From contig OZ231127.1 of the NCBI GenBank assembly GCA_965153355.1, forward strand, positions 76,074,001-76,138,000: a stretch of DNA of 64,000 bases, in the 5' to 3' direction. The stretch is from Flaccisagitta enflata (Eukaryota; Chaetognatha; Sagittoidea; Aphragmophora). The position numbers and the translations under genes are program-made. This document shows, piece after piece, positions 1 to 10,871 of the stretch. Position 1 is the first letter of the stretch. Each line of letters opens with the position of its first letter. Under the pieces are notes generated by a model. The model had not been told where the DNA came from. It ran no database searches and saw only the letters and a list, made by a program, of their open reading frames with translations.

Positions 1-1329
1 GCTTTACAACTACGAGAAAAAGAACAAGCACAATTCAAAGAACAATTGGAACTGTCAAATCGTCATATTCAAAGTCTTTTCTCATTAGTTCATAAATTGG
101 AGAGTGAAATCAACATCCTTTGCTCTGAAGATCCCCCCATCTCATCGAACACGGAGGCTGAAGACAAATTAAGTGCGCAAAATGGGTCTTCCTCATCAAA
201 TTTTCAGCTCCAAGCTCCTCCAGTATCAGCTCCTACAATTCCCTTACCCAAAGCTGTCACCAACCCCTACAACCCTCTTCCTCCTCCTCCTCCTTACACG
301 GTTCCTACTCCCCCACCTCTCCCACCTTATGGGTGGCAAACTGTGGGACAGCCAAAAAAGGCGACTCAATTGAACATTGCCTTGAATCCCAAGTACAGCT
401 CGAATAAGCAAAGAGAATCTCCCTACATAAAAACTGATACGCCAATTTCACTCAGACCAAAGTCTCAATCCAAAGTTGCTGCCACTCCCCCCCGCAATGT
501 GTGGAACTCACCGATTACTCACTCTCAGCCCTTGTCTACGCTTAATTCAACCAAAAAGCCGTCCTCTCCTGAAGCTCCCACTTATCCACCCTCTCAACGG
601 GCTTTTTCTCATCATGCTCCCCGTCATCAGCCTCCCTCGCGACCCCCTAATCCTCCCCGTCCTCAACCATCCTCTCAACCACCCTCTCAACCTCGATTTC
701 CTTCTCCACCTCATCAAACGATCTCTGGTCAATGTCCAACTAACCCATCCTCTCATCAACCGACGCAATCAGCGACGTCTGAATCACTGTTTTCCCTTCC
801 CAGATACAAAGCAAAAAAGGTTTTCATTTATGGTGATAGCAACTATCAAACACGCCACCGCGTATTACGCTCAAAGATCAAAGAACTACTACCAGATTCA
901 ACCGAGAAATATGACCTTAACTTTGTGAGATCCTACACTCTAGAAAATACTCTTGTTAAAATGGAGGAGCGCGACCACAGTGATGCAATTGTTGTGGTTG
1001 CCACCCTGACAAACAATGTCCGTCATCATCAGTCTCTTGCTACAATCAGCAGATTGCAAGAAAAAATCATTACAGAACTTAAACAGCAAACCGACCAAAG
1101 TAACATTGTTTTCCTTGCTTGCCCGCCAACTCGTTTTCCTGCTCATTTTGAGACATATATGTTCAACAGCTACACTGAGGTTGTCTGCGAACGCCATGGA
1201 GTAAGATTTGCTGAATCTTTGGTCAAGGAAGAGCATCTGTACTGGAAGGATGGAATACATGTGGATTATGATCATCAAGAAGTCGTCGCAAAAAGCGTAG
1301 CTGTTGCTATCATCAATTCTGCATTTTAA
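1..1329 (+). CDS. SGNH-hydrolase-like transposon ORF, 5' partial
   Basis: The frame is open from base 1, so the protein begins outside the window; the TTG at 46 is not a real start. The first ~50 residues are charged and heptad-like (coiled coil). A long Pro/Ser/Gln-rich linker (about 150-790, with PPPPP runs) follows. The last ~175 residues read as an SGNH/GDSL-type fold: GDSN at 832-843 (block I with the nucleophile Ser), TNN near 1009-1017 (a block III Asn candidate), and DGIH at 1249-1260 (the block V Asp-x-x-His pair). SGNH domains occur as accessory modules in several retro- and DNA transposons; the substrate is unknown. The ORF ends 71 bp before the USP ORF on the same strand, so it probably belongs to the same element. 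Activity is not shown: block II is not evident, and it could be a non-catalytic relative. Confidence 0.7.
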   Translation, partial: ALQLREKEQAQFKEQLELSNRHIQSLFSLVHKLESEINILCSEDPPISSNTEAEDKLSAQNGSSSSNFQLQAPPVSAPTIPLPKAVTNPYNPLPPPPPYTVPTPPPLPPYGWQTVGQPKKATQLNIALNPKYSSNKQRESPYIKTDTPISLRPKSQSKVAATPPRNVWNSPITHSQPLSTLNSTKKPSSPEAPTYPPSQRAFSHHAPRHQPPSRPPNPPRPQPSSQPPSQPRFPSPPHQTISGQCPTNPSSHQPTQSATSESLFSLPRYKAKKVFIYGDSNYQTRHRVLRSKIKELLPDSTEKYDLNFVRSYTLENTLVKMEERDHSDAIVVVATLTNNVRHHQSLATISRLQEKIITELKQQTDQSNIVFLACPPTRFPAHFETYMFNSYTEVVCERHGVRFAESLVKEEHLYWKDGIHVDYDHQEVVAKSVAVAIINSAF

Positions 1330-1400
1330 GAATCACAGTAAGTCTTTTTACTTTTCTTCCGTTTCCATTTCCATTTTTTGTGAGTCAATGATAATTGAAA

Positions 1401-2632
1401 ATGATACCCAAACTTTTACTAAAAAATTCTTTTTTTGGAGTGGATAAAAATGCATGTTTTACCAACTGCATTATAAATGTACTAAGAAGAGTTCAAACTT
1501 TTAAAGACATTCTTCCAGCTCTCTCAAACGAAACATTGATCCATGCAAATTTACAAAATATTTTTTCTTTTGAAAATACCCAAATCAAAGTCAGTGCTTT
1601 CCAATTAAGAAGGGAAGTTGATAATTTGAAAGGTGATAATCTGAGAAAATTTTCGTCAGGAAGTCAACAAGATTGTAAGGAATTTTTAGATGCCCTGTTG
1701 GAGTATATGCCATCATTATCGGATTTGTTCAAAGTGACCTTCAAAAGATCTTACCATTTTATTGGTCATAGATTTTCACCTGCATGTTCTTATTGTCACA
1801 CTGTCGAAGATCCTGTTTACTCAACTGAAAAAACATTGCATATTCATTTATTACCGGCACATTATTCAGTACTACAAAATCTGGTTGACAACTATTTCAA
1901 CCTAAGCGTTGGATTTAAAAAATGTAGCAAGCAATCATGCCAAGATAAGCCACCGAAATTATATCATGAAATAACAGAATTTACACAGCCGGGGCCTTTT
2001 TTATTTATTCAATTATTAAGATTTGAAACCGAAAATAACTTGCCCAAAAAAAATGATACTTATGTTCAAGGATCTTTTGAAATAAAAGTTCAAAATGTTT
2101 CATACAGGCTAATTGCATTGATCAATCATAGCGGAAGTTTACACAGTGGTCATTACTATTCAATACTTGAACATGATGGGAAATGGTACAAGTGTGAAGA
2201 TGATAATATACCACAAGAAATTCAAAATGATTTTATTTTTTCTAATGAAAATTATATCTATGTTTTTGAGCGAATTATTTCAATTGATAATCAGACATCA
2301 AATGATACTGTGCATATGGTAGCTCAACCACAATCTTTATCAGTAGAATCAACTACAGATATTTCGATTAGTAGAACAAAAACAGCTCAATTCATTGAAT
2401 CATCTCAACAAAAGTCTTTATACTGTAAAAAAGGTAAATCTTTTATTGAACTTGTTGATATATCATCAGATGATTCAGATGACACTGCGGTTTTTGTCCC
2501 CTCAAAATCAATTCATCACACTTTATCAGAAAAAATTTCGGGTTGTTTCTCAGAGAAAACTAAAGATTTTTCTATGTCAGAACAACAACAACTATCATCA
2601 CAACCACAACAACCACAACCACAACAACAACC

Positions 2633-2702
<70 letters not shown>

Positions 2703-2792
2703 GTCAACAACAACCACAACAAACAAAACAACAACCACAAAAAACAAAACAACAACCACAGAAAACAAAACAACAACAAAAGCCAAAACAGC

Positions 2793-2860
<68 letters not shown>

Positions 2861-2973
2861 AAACAACAACAACAACAAAATCAACCAAAACAACCAAAAC
2901 AACAAGAGCAACAATCAAAACAACAAAAAAATCAACTTAAACAACAACAACCAAAACAAGAAAAACGACAACG

Positions 2974-3046
<73 letters not shown>

Positions 3047-3067
3047 AAACAACAACAAAAACAACAA

Positions 3068-3145
<78 letters not shown>

Positions 3146-3197
3146 CCACAACATCGAAACATACAGGATAAAAAATTGTTGTCCCTTTTTGGCTTAA
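1401..3197 (+). CDS. USP-family (peptidase C19-like) cysteine protease ORF of the Helentron, running into a CAA tract
   Basis: The likely start is ATG 1401 (A at -3); the upstream TTG at 1395 is not needed. The Cys box GVDKNACFTN places the catalytic Cys at 1455-1457. The QQDCKEF motif follows near 1663-1686. Two Cys pairs (CSYC and CSKQSC) resemble the USP zinc finger. The His box SGHYYS has its His at 2151-2153, and WYKCEDD supplies the Asp at 2199-2201. The catalytic set is therefore complete, as expected for a deubiquitinase of about 300 residues. After an acidic serine-rich linker the frame enters polyglutamine at 2580. From 2703 this frame turns into improbable polyasparagine and stops at 3197, while a frame one base back gives a Gln/Pro/Lys linker joined to the Rep ORF. 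The native product is therefore probably a USP-Rep-helicase-endonuclease fusion. OTU proteases are known in some Helentrons; a USP in that place is unfamiliar to me. Confidence 0.8.
2580..3150 (+). repeat. (CAA)n tract inside Helentron coding sequence
   Basis: Interrupted CAA trinucleotide array. In the fused reading it encodes a Gln linker with Pro, Lys, Arg and Ser interruptions. Those interruptions make sense in one frame up to 2702 and in the frame one base back after it, which locates a frameshift at the junction CAACAAGTCAACAA (about 2697-2710). Microsatellite length change alone keeps frame, so a single lost base (true mutation or assembly error) is the likely cause. Confidence 0.85.
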
Positions 3198-6100
3198 AAG
3201 AATGCTATGTCAGTGTTGGGATAAGAATTGACCAAGATAGGGACAAAAATGGATTGAGAATATGCAGAGGATGCAAAAAAAAATTTGTTACCCTTAAGTC
3301 ACATTTAAATCACAAAAAAAATATAACTTGCAAAAATTGTTATGTTACTTCAGAATTGAGTGAGACTGCAGAGCAGAAGCGGGAAAATACAAGGCTCAGA
3401 ATGAGAGAATCAAGGCAAAAGGAAAGGCTAGAAAATGAGGCATTATTCAGAAATAAGGAAAGTAAGGGCAGGCAAGACAGACGAATGGAAGAAAAAAAAC
3501 AAAATAAGGAAGTATTCAACCGCAAGAGAGCAAAAGAGAAAAGAGATGGAAGAACAAAAGACAAGCAAAAAGACAAGGGACTATTTGATCAGAAAAGAGC
3601 AACAGAAAAGCGGGATGAAAGAGTGAAAAAAAAACAAGTAAATAAAGTTCTTTTCAATAAGAAAGAAAAAGAAGGAAGGCAATGTAGACGAGCAAGAGAA
3701 AGGCAAAAAGATAAAGTTAGATTCAACCTAAAAAGAGCAGCAGAGAAAATACTTGAAAGGGTAAGAAAAAGGCAACTAAATAAAGTACTATTCACGAAAA
3801 AAGAAACCCAAGGAAGGCAAAGCAGACGAGCAAGAGAAAGGCAAAAAGATAAAGTTAGATTCAACCTAAAAAGAGCAGCAGAGAAAATACTTGAAAGGGT
3901 AAGAAAAAGGCAACTAAATAAAGTACTATTCATGAAAAAAGAAACCCAAGGAAGGCAAAGCAGACGTGTAAGGGAAAAACAAAAAAATAAAAAAGCATTC
4001 AATCAGAAAAGAGCAAAAGCACAGCAAGTTTTGAGAACTAGAGAGAAGCAAGCAAATGAGGAAGCTCATAGAGAAAAAAGAAGAGTTGAGAAACAAAGCA
4101 GTAAACTCAAAACTTTGGACACTGAGTTTAAAAGAAAAATGGCATTTGCAGATGCCATACGAGACGGAAGGACTTACATTTGTATCTCATGTCATCGCAA
4201 ACTTTTTAAAAATGGAGTCAAAGCTTTAGATGATAATTGGGAAGGACAACTAGAAAAAGACCATCCAAATTATGTAAAAAATTGTATTGGAAAGATTATA
4301 AAAAAAAGAATGCCAAGGCCTGTGAAACAAGGAACTGTTGATTGTCAAGATAAAGATTACATGTGTCACACTTGCAGCAGTTATAAGAACAAAGGTAAAA
4401 TGGCCCCCATGTCAAATCAAAATAATTTGCAATTGGTTGACCTTTCGAAATATCCAGAATTAGACTTGAAAGAAGTTGAAAATCAGCTGATTGCTCCAAA
4501 TCTTATATTCCAAAAGATAAAATTGCTTCCAAAAAGTAGATGGAATGCCATGATAGATAAAACTGTTAATGTGCCAATTCCATTGGAAGAAATATCGCAT
4601 ACCATTGAGCAACTACCTCGAAGACCATCTAATGCTTGTATTATTCCTGTTCAATTGAAGAGAATGAAAAGTTTAAAAAATGCTCACAAGCAAGAATATA
4701 TCGATTGTCACAAGATAGTGAAAGCCATTGAAACAATGAAAAATTTGGGAAATCCCTATTACAAGGATATTTCTGTAGATGCAAATGAATATTTCAAGGA
4801 ATGTAATGAAACTGTAAATGAAGGCTTTTCATTCTCTACTAGATTAGAAACATCTGATGACCACATTTCGTCTGATGACGATATCTATGATATCTTTTCA
4901 AAAATTGATTCTGGTATCAATAAGGATAAAGAAAACACAGATGGCAAAGACAATGAAAATGAAATTGAAAAAGAATACATAGAAAATGATTCAGTCCGAA
5001 AATTTCAATTTAATTACAATGCTTCATCTTGTTTTGCTGATAATTGCCCTGAAATAAGTGCAGAAAGCAATATCATTGCTGATGATGTTGATGAGCCAAT
5101 TGTTCTTGCCCCAGGAGAAGGTAAAATTCCCACAGATTTTCCTGATAATTGGGAATCAAAATCGTTTCCAACTCATTTTCCAGATGGTAAAAATGATATG
5201 AATGAACCACGATCTACGCGTCTATCTGAACCACAATATATTACTCAAAGGATTATGAATTTTGATTCTCGATTTGCCAAAGACCCCGCCTATAATTTTG
5301 CTTATGCGGCTTATTATGAAAGAAAACAAATGAATAGTAACATTAGCCTTGCTTTTCAAAGGGGCAACAAACGTCTTCACAGTGATGGAAAAACTGTTTA
5401 CCATTTGGATGATGCTATAAGTGTTATGGATAATATCAAAAATACGCCAAGATATTGGCAAAAGGCTCGTTATAAATTAAATGCAAAACTAGAAAACCTT
5501 GGTCCTTTTGATTTTTTTTTTACTTTATCATGTGCTGATTCTAGATGGGATGAAAATTTTACATCCCTTCTAGATGGCCATGATGTTACTTATACTAATG
5601 AACACGGAGAAGAAAAGATATTTGTAGATGGAGAAACTCTCGATGATTTTTTAGCGGCTTATCCTTCCAAACATAACATGATCAAAACAAATTTGTTAAA
5701 TGCAACTCTTGACTTTCAGCAACGACTAAAAGAATTTATTAGGGTAATTGTAGTGAATAAATTGGGCCCCTTACCTACTAAGTACTATAATTATCGAATT
5801 GAATTTCAATTTAGAGGGGCACCACATGCACATGGGGTATTATGGATAGACTGGGAAAAAATGCCCCAATTGTCAAAAACTGAGAGAACCAATTTCATTG
5901 AAGCTAAAAACCTCATTAGAAACTGCCAGAAACTAAGTAAGCATCATTTACAAGCAATGGAGAAGGTTGCTGATCTCGCCATTTCTGTATCTTTGAGAAA
6001 TCCTGCAGTCAGTGATCTAGTGAAGGAGGTGCAACTTCACAGGCATACTGCAAAGGCTTGTAAAAAATATGGCACTCAATGTCGTTTCAACTTTCCAAAG

Positions 6101-9100
6101 CTTCCTACTCATAAAACTATCATAAGCAGTCCTTCAAACTATATTTTTGATGATGAAAATGAAAAAAAAGAAAAGATGAGCAGATACGAAAATGTCATTA
6201 ATGCAGTGAAAGAAGTTTTAGAAGATGATGAAAAAATGAAAAAAATATGTTCATTTAAACAAATTCAGTTAAATGAATGTATGGAAGCTTCTAAATTAAA
6301 ATACCGACTCAACCTTTTGTTAGAAAATGCAGATTTTCAAAAGAAAGATTTTTCTCATGTGCCTGATGATTTGCAGCATCTCTTTTCCGATCCCTGCACA
6401 CTCACTGACGAGGGGATATCTGATCTGTCTAGTATTAAAGCTGTTTTGGATTCTATACCAAATTTTGATCAAAAAGAGAATTTGATTGTGAAACAAAGAA
6501 TTGAGCACTTGTTAGAACATGCTGATTTTGATATCACTAAACATAATGATGTAAGTACAAAATTAGAAGAATATGAAAATGCTTTGTCTGTTAACAGAAC
6601 TGGTTATCGCCCATTTTATAAAAGAGATATTTCAGAAACTATGGTCAATACATATAATCCAGAATGGTTGTCTGTTTGGAATGGTAACATGGATATTCAG
6701 TTGTGTTTAGACTTTTTTGCTGTGATAACTTATATAAGTGATTACTATTCTAAAGATGACAGTGGGACCATGCAACTCCTCTTAGATGAACTTAAAGATG
6801 CCCAGAATGAGGAGTTAAGGACAAAAATGAAAAGAATAAAATCAGTTTTCATAACTCATCGTCAGATGGGGGAAAGTGAAGCATATTACCGAGATCTTCC
6901 TCATATGCATCTTACATATTCTAACATTGAAGATATTTTTGCTCCCACTGGGTTTAATCCAAGTCGCATGCTACGAAGAATTGATGATAATATTGCTGAC
7001 CATGTAAATGATGCAATTGAAGTTCATGGTAGAGATGGAAAATATCAAGAAAAAGCTTCTTTGTATGAAAAATATCTCAGAAGAGATTGCATTTTGCAAC
7101 CAGAGCTAAAAGAGCTGTGTTATGCTCAATTTATAAAAAGATATTCTAGTCTTAGAAAAATTCCTAAAACACATCAATTTAGAAGTAATAAAATCACAAA
7201 AAAAACTGATTCTAATGGAAATATCCTTGTTGAAGATATTATCATAACTAAAAATATTGACAATGAGCAAGAAGTTTTCAGGTTACCTCAGTATATTCAG
7301 TTGAAAGACACTCAAGAAAAAGAACCAGGTTTTATGAGAAAAAGAACTGAAGCTGTATTAAGAATTCACAAATTTAAAAAAACAAAAACACTTCATGAAT
7401 TTCTTTTTTCAGAACTTCAATTGTATCATCCTCATACAAATTATGTAACAGATGGTCCGAGTTACTGCCTTTTTGATGAAAAGGATGATTTAGATGTTTG
7501 TCAACAGACTTATGATGCAAGTGAGATTTACAAAGTAAAAAGAAAAATTATGCCTTTTCTTGAAAATGTTGAAGAGGGTATGGCAGCGGCCAGGGAACTA
7601 AGAGATACCATTGCTGCTGAATTAGATCCACAAAACGAGCAAGATCAAGCAGAATGTGAAGAAATTGGTCTTTTAGACAACCCAGATTACGAAGTAAGAG
7701 ACTACGAAGGTCTTACTGATGATGATGATGCTCCTATCACACCTGGATTATTCAAAACAACAACTTTACTTGCTGAAGAACAACTTTACCCACTTATTCA
7801 TCGAATGGATGTTGATCAGAGAATGGTTGTTGATGTTGTTATGCGGTACTTAAAGAGAATACTCATAAGTCGAAAATGTCCTTTTAAATTTGTTGCACCT
7901 AAACTTATTGTTCAAGGGGGTGCAGGTAGTGGAAAAAGTTCAGTAATCCAAGTTATTGTACAATTAACAGAAAAATTTCTGAGACGGCCTGGAGACAATT
8001 TAGATAACCCATATGTTCTTCCTTTATCATTTACTGGCACAGCAGCGGCAAATATCGATGGCATGACACTCCACAGTGCTTTTAATTTTCCATTTAGCAA
8101 TGAATTTCTTTCACTTTCCGACAAACTGAGAGATAAAAAAAGGGATTTTCTCAAAAATCTTAAATTAATAGTACTTGATGAATTTAGCATGGTAAAAGCT
8201 GATATGTTATATCAAATGGATCTTCGTTTGAGAGAGCTCCTTGAAAATACAAATGATCCTTTTGGAGGGTGTGCAGTTATAATGTGTGGTGACATAGGGC
8301 AATTGAAACCCGTTATGGGAAAATACATTTTCGATTTACCTCAATCAAAAGATTATCATGCTGCATATCATATTGAATCTCTTTGGAACACATTTGAAGT
8401 TTTTCAGTTACTGACAAATCATAGGCAGGGAGAAGACTTCGATTACGCAGAAGTTTTAAACAGAATCAGATCTGGCTCACAAACTGAAAGTGATTATGAT
8501 TTACTAAATCAAAGAATTAAACCTAACATTAATGATCCCAGTATCCCGCCTGAAGCTCTATTTGTTACTGGGACAAATGCACAAGTGAATAAAATGAATG
8601 AACGCAAACTTGAGATGTTAGATGGAGAGCTTCATGAAATTGACGCTATTGTTAGAAGTTCTGCACAAAAAGATGTAAAGGCAAAAACATCAAATGATGG
8701 TAATATCTTTAATACCCCTCTCCAAAAAAAACTTAGACTTAAAATAGGTGCCAAAGTAATGTTAACTTTTAATGTAGATGTTATTGATTCATTAACAAAT
8801 GGCGCATTTGGCAAAATCATCGGCTTTCAATTTTCAAAAAGTGGCGCCATCAAAACCGTATTAGTCCATTTTAATAATGAAAAAGTTGGTAAAAATATGA
8901 GAAAAAACTTTTCTTTCCTTCAAGACAAGTATCCAGGTACCCCTGTAACTCCCATAGAAAAAATCGAATTCAATTTTAGTATGTCAAAAAAACAGACCAA
9001 TAGTCAAATGCTTACTGCTTTGCAATTTCCTCTCAGACTAAGTTTTGCTTGTACAGCCCACAAAATGCAAGGAGCTACTGTTTCTAAACCGGACTCTCTT

Positions 9101-9889
9101 GTTTTAGATCTGAAATCTGTAAGGGAACCTGCTCAAGCCTATGTCATGCTTAGTCGTGTTCAAGCTTTAAGTCAATTATTTATCATTGAAAAAGTTCCAA
9201 GAAATAAGATATTTCCTTCACCCTCAGCTATGCAAGAACTGTCAAGGCTTCAATCTGTTTCTACTAATGAACTTGAAATGACTTTGAGAACATTAACTTT
9301 TATTGTCAGTGTGAATATTCGTTCGTTACCTAAACATATTAATGATCTTCGAAATGATTTCAAATTCAAAAAATGTAGTGTGATCTGTGTTCAAGAAACT
9401 TGGTGCAGTGATACTTATGTGAATGATCACTTGAACTTAGATGGCTTTAAACTTCATCTCACAAATCATGGAAATGGAAAAGGCATAGCAAGCTATTATA
9501 AAAGAAGATTTAAACTTACTGGTGAAGTCAATCATAAACTTTTTCAAATGACAAAAATTTCAAGTAATCATTGTCATGTTATTAACGTTTATCGATCTCA
9601 AGGAGCTGATACATCGACTTTTTTGCAAAATTTGATGCATTTGATTAGTCACTGTGATAATTGCTTTATTGTCGGAGACTTCAACATAGACTTTAATCAA
9701 GACAATAACCACCCTATCATTAATTCATTACTTTCGATTGGTTTTCGCCAATTAGTAAAAGATTCTACTCATGAAAGCGGAAGTTTACTAGATTATGCTT
9801 TTGTTAATTCAAGCAACAATTACAGCATTCATCATCATTGGCCCTATTACACTGACCATGCTGCTCTTTGTATTATTCCGTTATTTTAA
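2702..9889 (+). CDS. Helentron Rep (HUH)-Pif1 helicase-endonuclease polyprotein
   Basis: The frame is open from the CAA tract to the stop at 9887-9889. The first in-frame ATG is 3401, which would lose the zinc finger, so the N-terminus is probably the upstream USP. Order: Gln-rich linker (2702-3160); Cys/His finger (3263-3340); basic RQ/RR/KK repeats with 46-residue periodicity (about 3400-4100); a Cys-rich DUF6570-like region (CISC and CHTC, 4175-4790); Rep with GPFDFFFTLS (5501-5530), the HAH version of HUH (5825-5833) and tyrosines in TYISDYYSK (6728-6754); Pif1 helicase with Walker A GGAGSGKS (7915-7940), Walker B VLDEFS (8170-8187), CGDIGQLKP (8285-8312), AHKMQG (about 9057-9074) and YVMLSRV (about 9140-9160); and an APE-like endonuclease (9298-9889) with NIRS, QETW, GDFN, LLDY and TDHA. 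All expected catalytic motifs are visible. The protein would nick, unwind and transfer transposon DNA in the nucleus. Confidence 0.9.
3674..4100 (+). repeat. 138-bp tandem repeat within Rep ORF (46-residue units)
   Basis: The word GGAAGGCAA recurs at 3674, 3812 and 3950, a 138-bp period. Units 1 and 2 differ by only a handful of bases; the third diverges after about 60 bp. The unit encodes a highly basic helical segment (RRARERQKDK, LKRAAEKILE). It is in frame and suggests a recently duplicated nucleic-acid-binding coiled-coil module. Confidence 0.85.
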
Positions 9890-9944
9890 ATGTTTGTCTT
9901 TAAAGTATTGTTCCTGTTAGTATAACCTCATTGTTATGTACAGA

Positions 9945-9950
9945 AATAAA
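9945..9950 (+). terminator. Candidate polyadenylation signal of the Helentron transcript
   Basis: AATAAA lies 56 bp after the stop codon of the polyprotein, with a T-rich stretch shortly downstream (9968-9981). The spacing is typical for a metazoan 3' end. Only the hexamer and its position support it. Confidence 0.5.
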
Positions 9951-10129
9951 AAACAATTTAACAGAACTTGTCTTTTTTTTATAACACTTAAAGGATAAAT
10001 AATATGTCACAATTATTCAACTCTTGCTTCAAAGAAATCCTTGAACAATCAAATGACTAACAAACCAACAGACCAAAACACAAGCCAACCAATAGACCAG
10101 CAGACCAAAACACAAACCTGCTTGAAAAG

Positions 10130-10846
10130 GACTGGAAAAATGCGGACGGACAGATGGACCAACAGACAGACCCTTTTATAGAGATGCGTTCCTGAAAGAG
10201 GCATTTGATACATTTAAATTTACTTTTTTCACATTTTGGAACTTTTAAAATTTCTTTGAAAATTGTGTAAAACACCCTTTTAACAACTCAGCAGATCGAT
10301 AGGTGCACCAAGGAACAGACAAGTGGGTAGACGGATGGTACAACAAACAAACAGACGGATGGATGGACGGGTGAACCAACTGACTGACAGACTGATGAAC
10401 CAACCTAAAATGGCTTTTAATGGTTTGTAAATGCCTAAAAAACATTTAAAAACATTTAAAATGTCTTTTGATAGTGTAAAACGCCCTTTAAACGACTTTG
10501 TAACGGATGGACCGACGGACCGACGGACCAACCAACGGACCGATGGACCAACCAAAAAGTGGACAGGTGAACCAACTGACAGACTGATGAACCAACCTAA
10601 AATGACTTTTATTGGTTTGTAAATGCCTCAAAAACATTTAAAAACACAAAAAGTGGACAGGTGAACCAACTGACTGACAGACTGATGAACCAACCTAAAA
10701 TGACTTTTTTTGGTTTGTAAATGCCTAAAAAACATTTAAAAACATTTAAAATGTCTCTTGATAGTGTAAAACGCCCTTTAAGTGACTTTGTAACGGACCG
10801 ACCGACGGACCGACGGACCGACGGACCAACCGAAAAGTGGCTTATA
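10130..10846 (+). repeat. Degenerate tandem repeats in the Helentron 3' non-coding region
   Basis: Blocks containing GAACCAACCTAAAATG, TTGGTTTGTAAATGCC, AAAACATTTAAAA and GTAAAACGCCCTTTAA recur at about 10364-10550, 10558-10650 and 10651-10846; the middle copy lacks its second half. Each full block ends in a CGGACCGACGGACC-type tract. A decayed end resembling TTATAGAGTCGCG occurs near 10166-10178. The arrangement suggests repeated duplication of the element's own 3' subterminal region. Confidence 0.75.
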
Positions 10847-10847
10847 G

Positions 10848-10871
10848 AGTCGCGTAGCACGCGACTAAAAA
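10848..10871 (+). other. Terminal hairpin and A-tail: putative 3' end of the Helentron
   Basis: Arms AGTCGCG (10848-10854) and CGCGACT (10860-10866) enclose the loop TAGCA and are followed by AAAAA. The 19-bp hairpin is identical to that of the complete short element at 53966-54184. Helentrons are known to carry a hairpin at the 3' end. That this hairpin is the autonomous element's terminus is inferred. Confidence 0.65.

Larger units (their letters stand above)
1..10871 (+). mobile_element. Helentron (Helitron2-type) rolling-circle transposon, 5' end outside window
   Basis: The coding region holds, in order, an SGNH-like ORF, a USP-type cysteine protease, a basic repeat and zinc-finger region, a DUF6570-like region, a HUH Rep domain, a Pif1-type helicase and a C-terminal endonuclease. 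Rep plus Pif1 helicase plus C-terminal endonuclease is the known signature of Helentrons. The coding sequence is intact except for one frameshift near 2702, so the insertion looks young. Downstream of the stop at 9889 come a poly(A) signal, about 0.7 kb of tandem repeats with a CCGACGGA tract, and a hairpin at 10848-10866 followed by A5, taken here as the 3' end. No AAAACAAGGCC-type start lies between 9890 and 10848, so the hairpin more likely belongs to this element than to a nested short one. The left end is outside the window. The assignment of the SGNH ORF and of the exact 3' end is inferred. Confidence 0.85.

Noticed and set aside
1338-1384. Possible mini-intron (GTAAGT to GTGAG) between the SGNH and USP ORFs
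   Set aside because: It is only about 46 bp, comes after the SGNH stop codon, and the acceptor is weak; splicing would not fuse the ORFs.
3176-3178. TTG as the start of the Rep ORF
   Set aside because: The frame is open upstream to 2702 through a plausible Gln-rich linker, and TTG is not a usual eukaryotic start.
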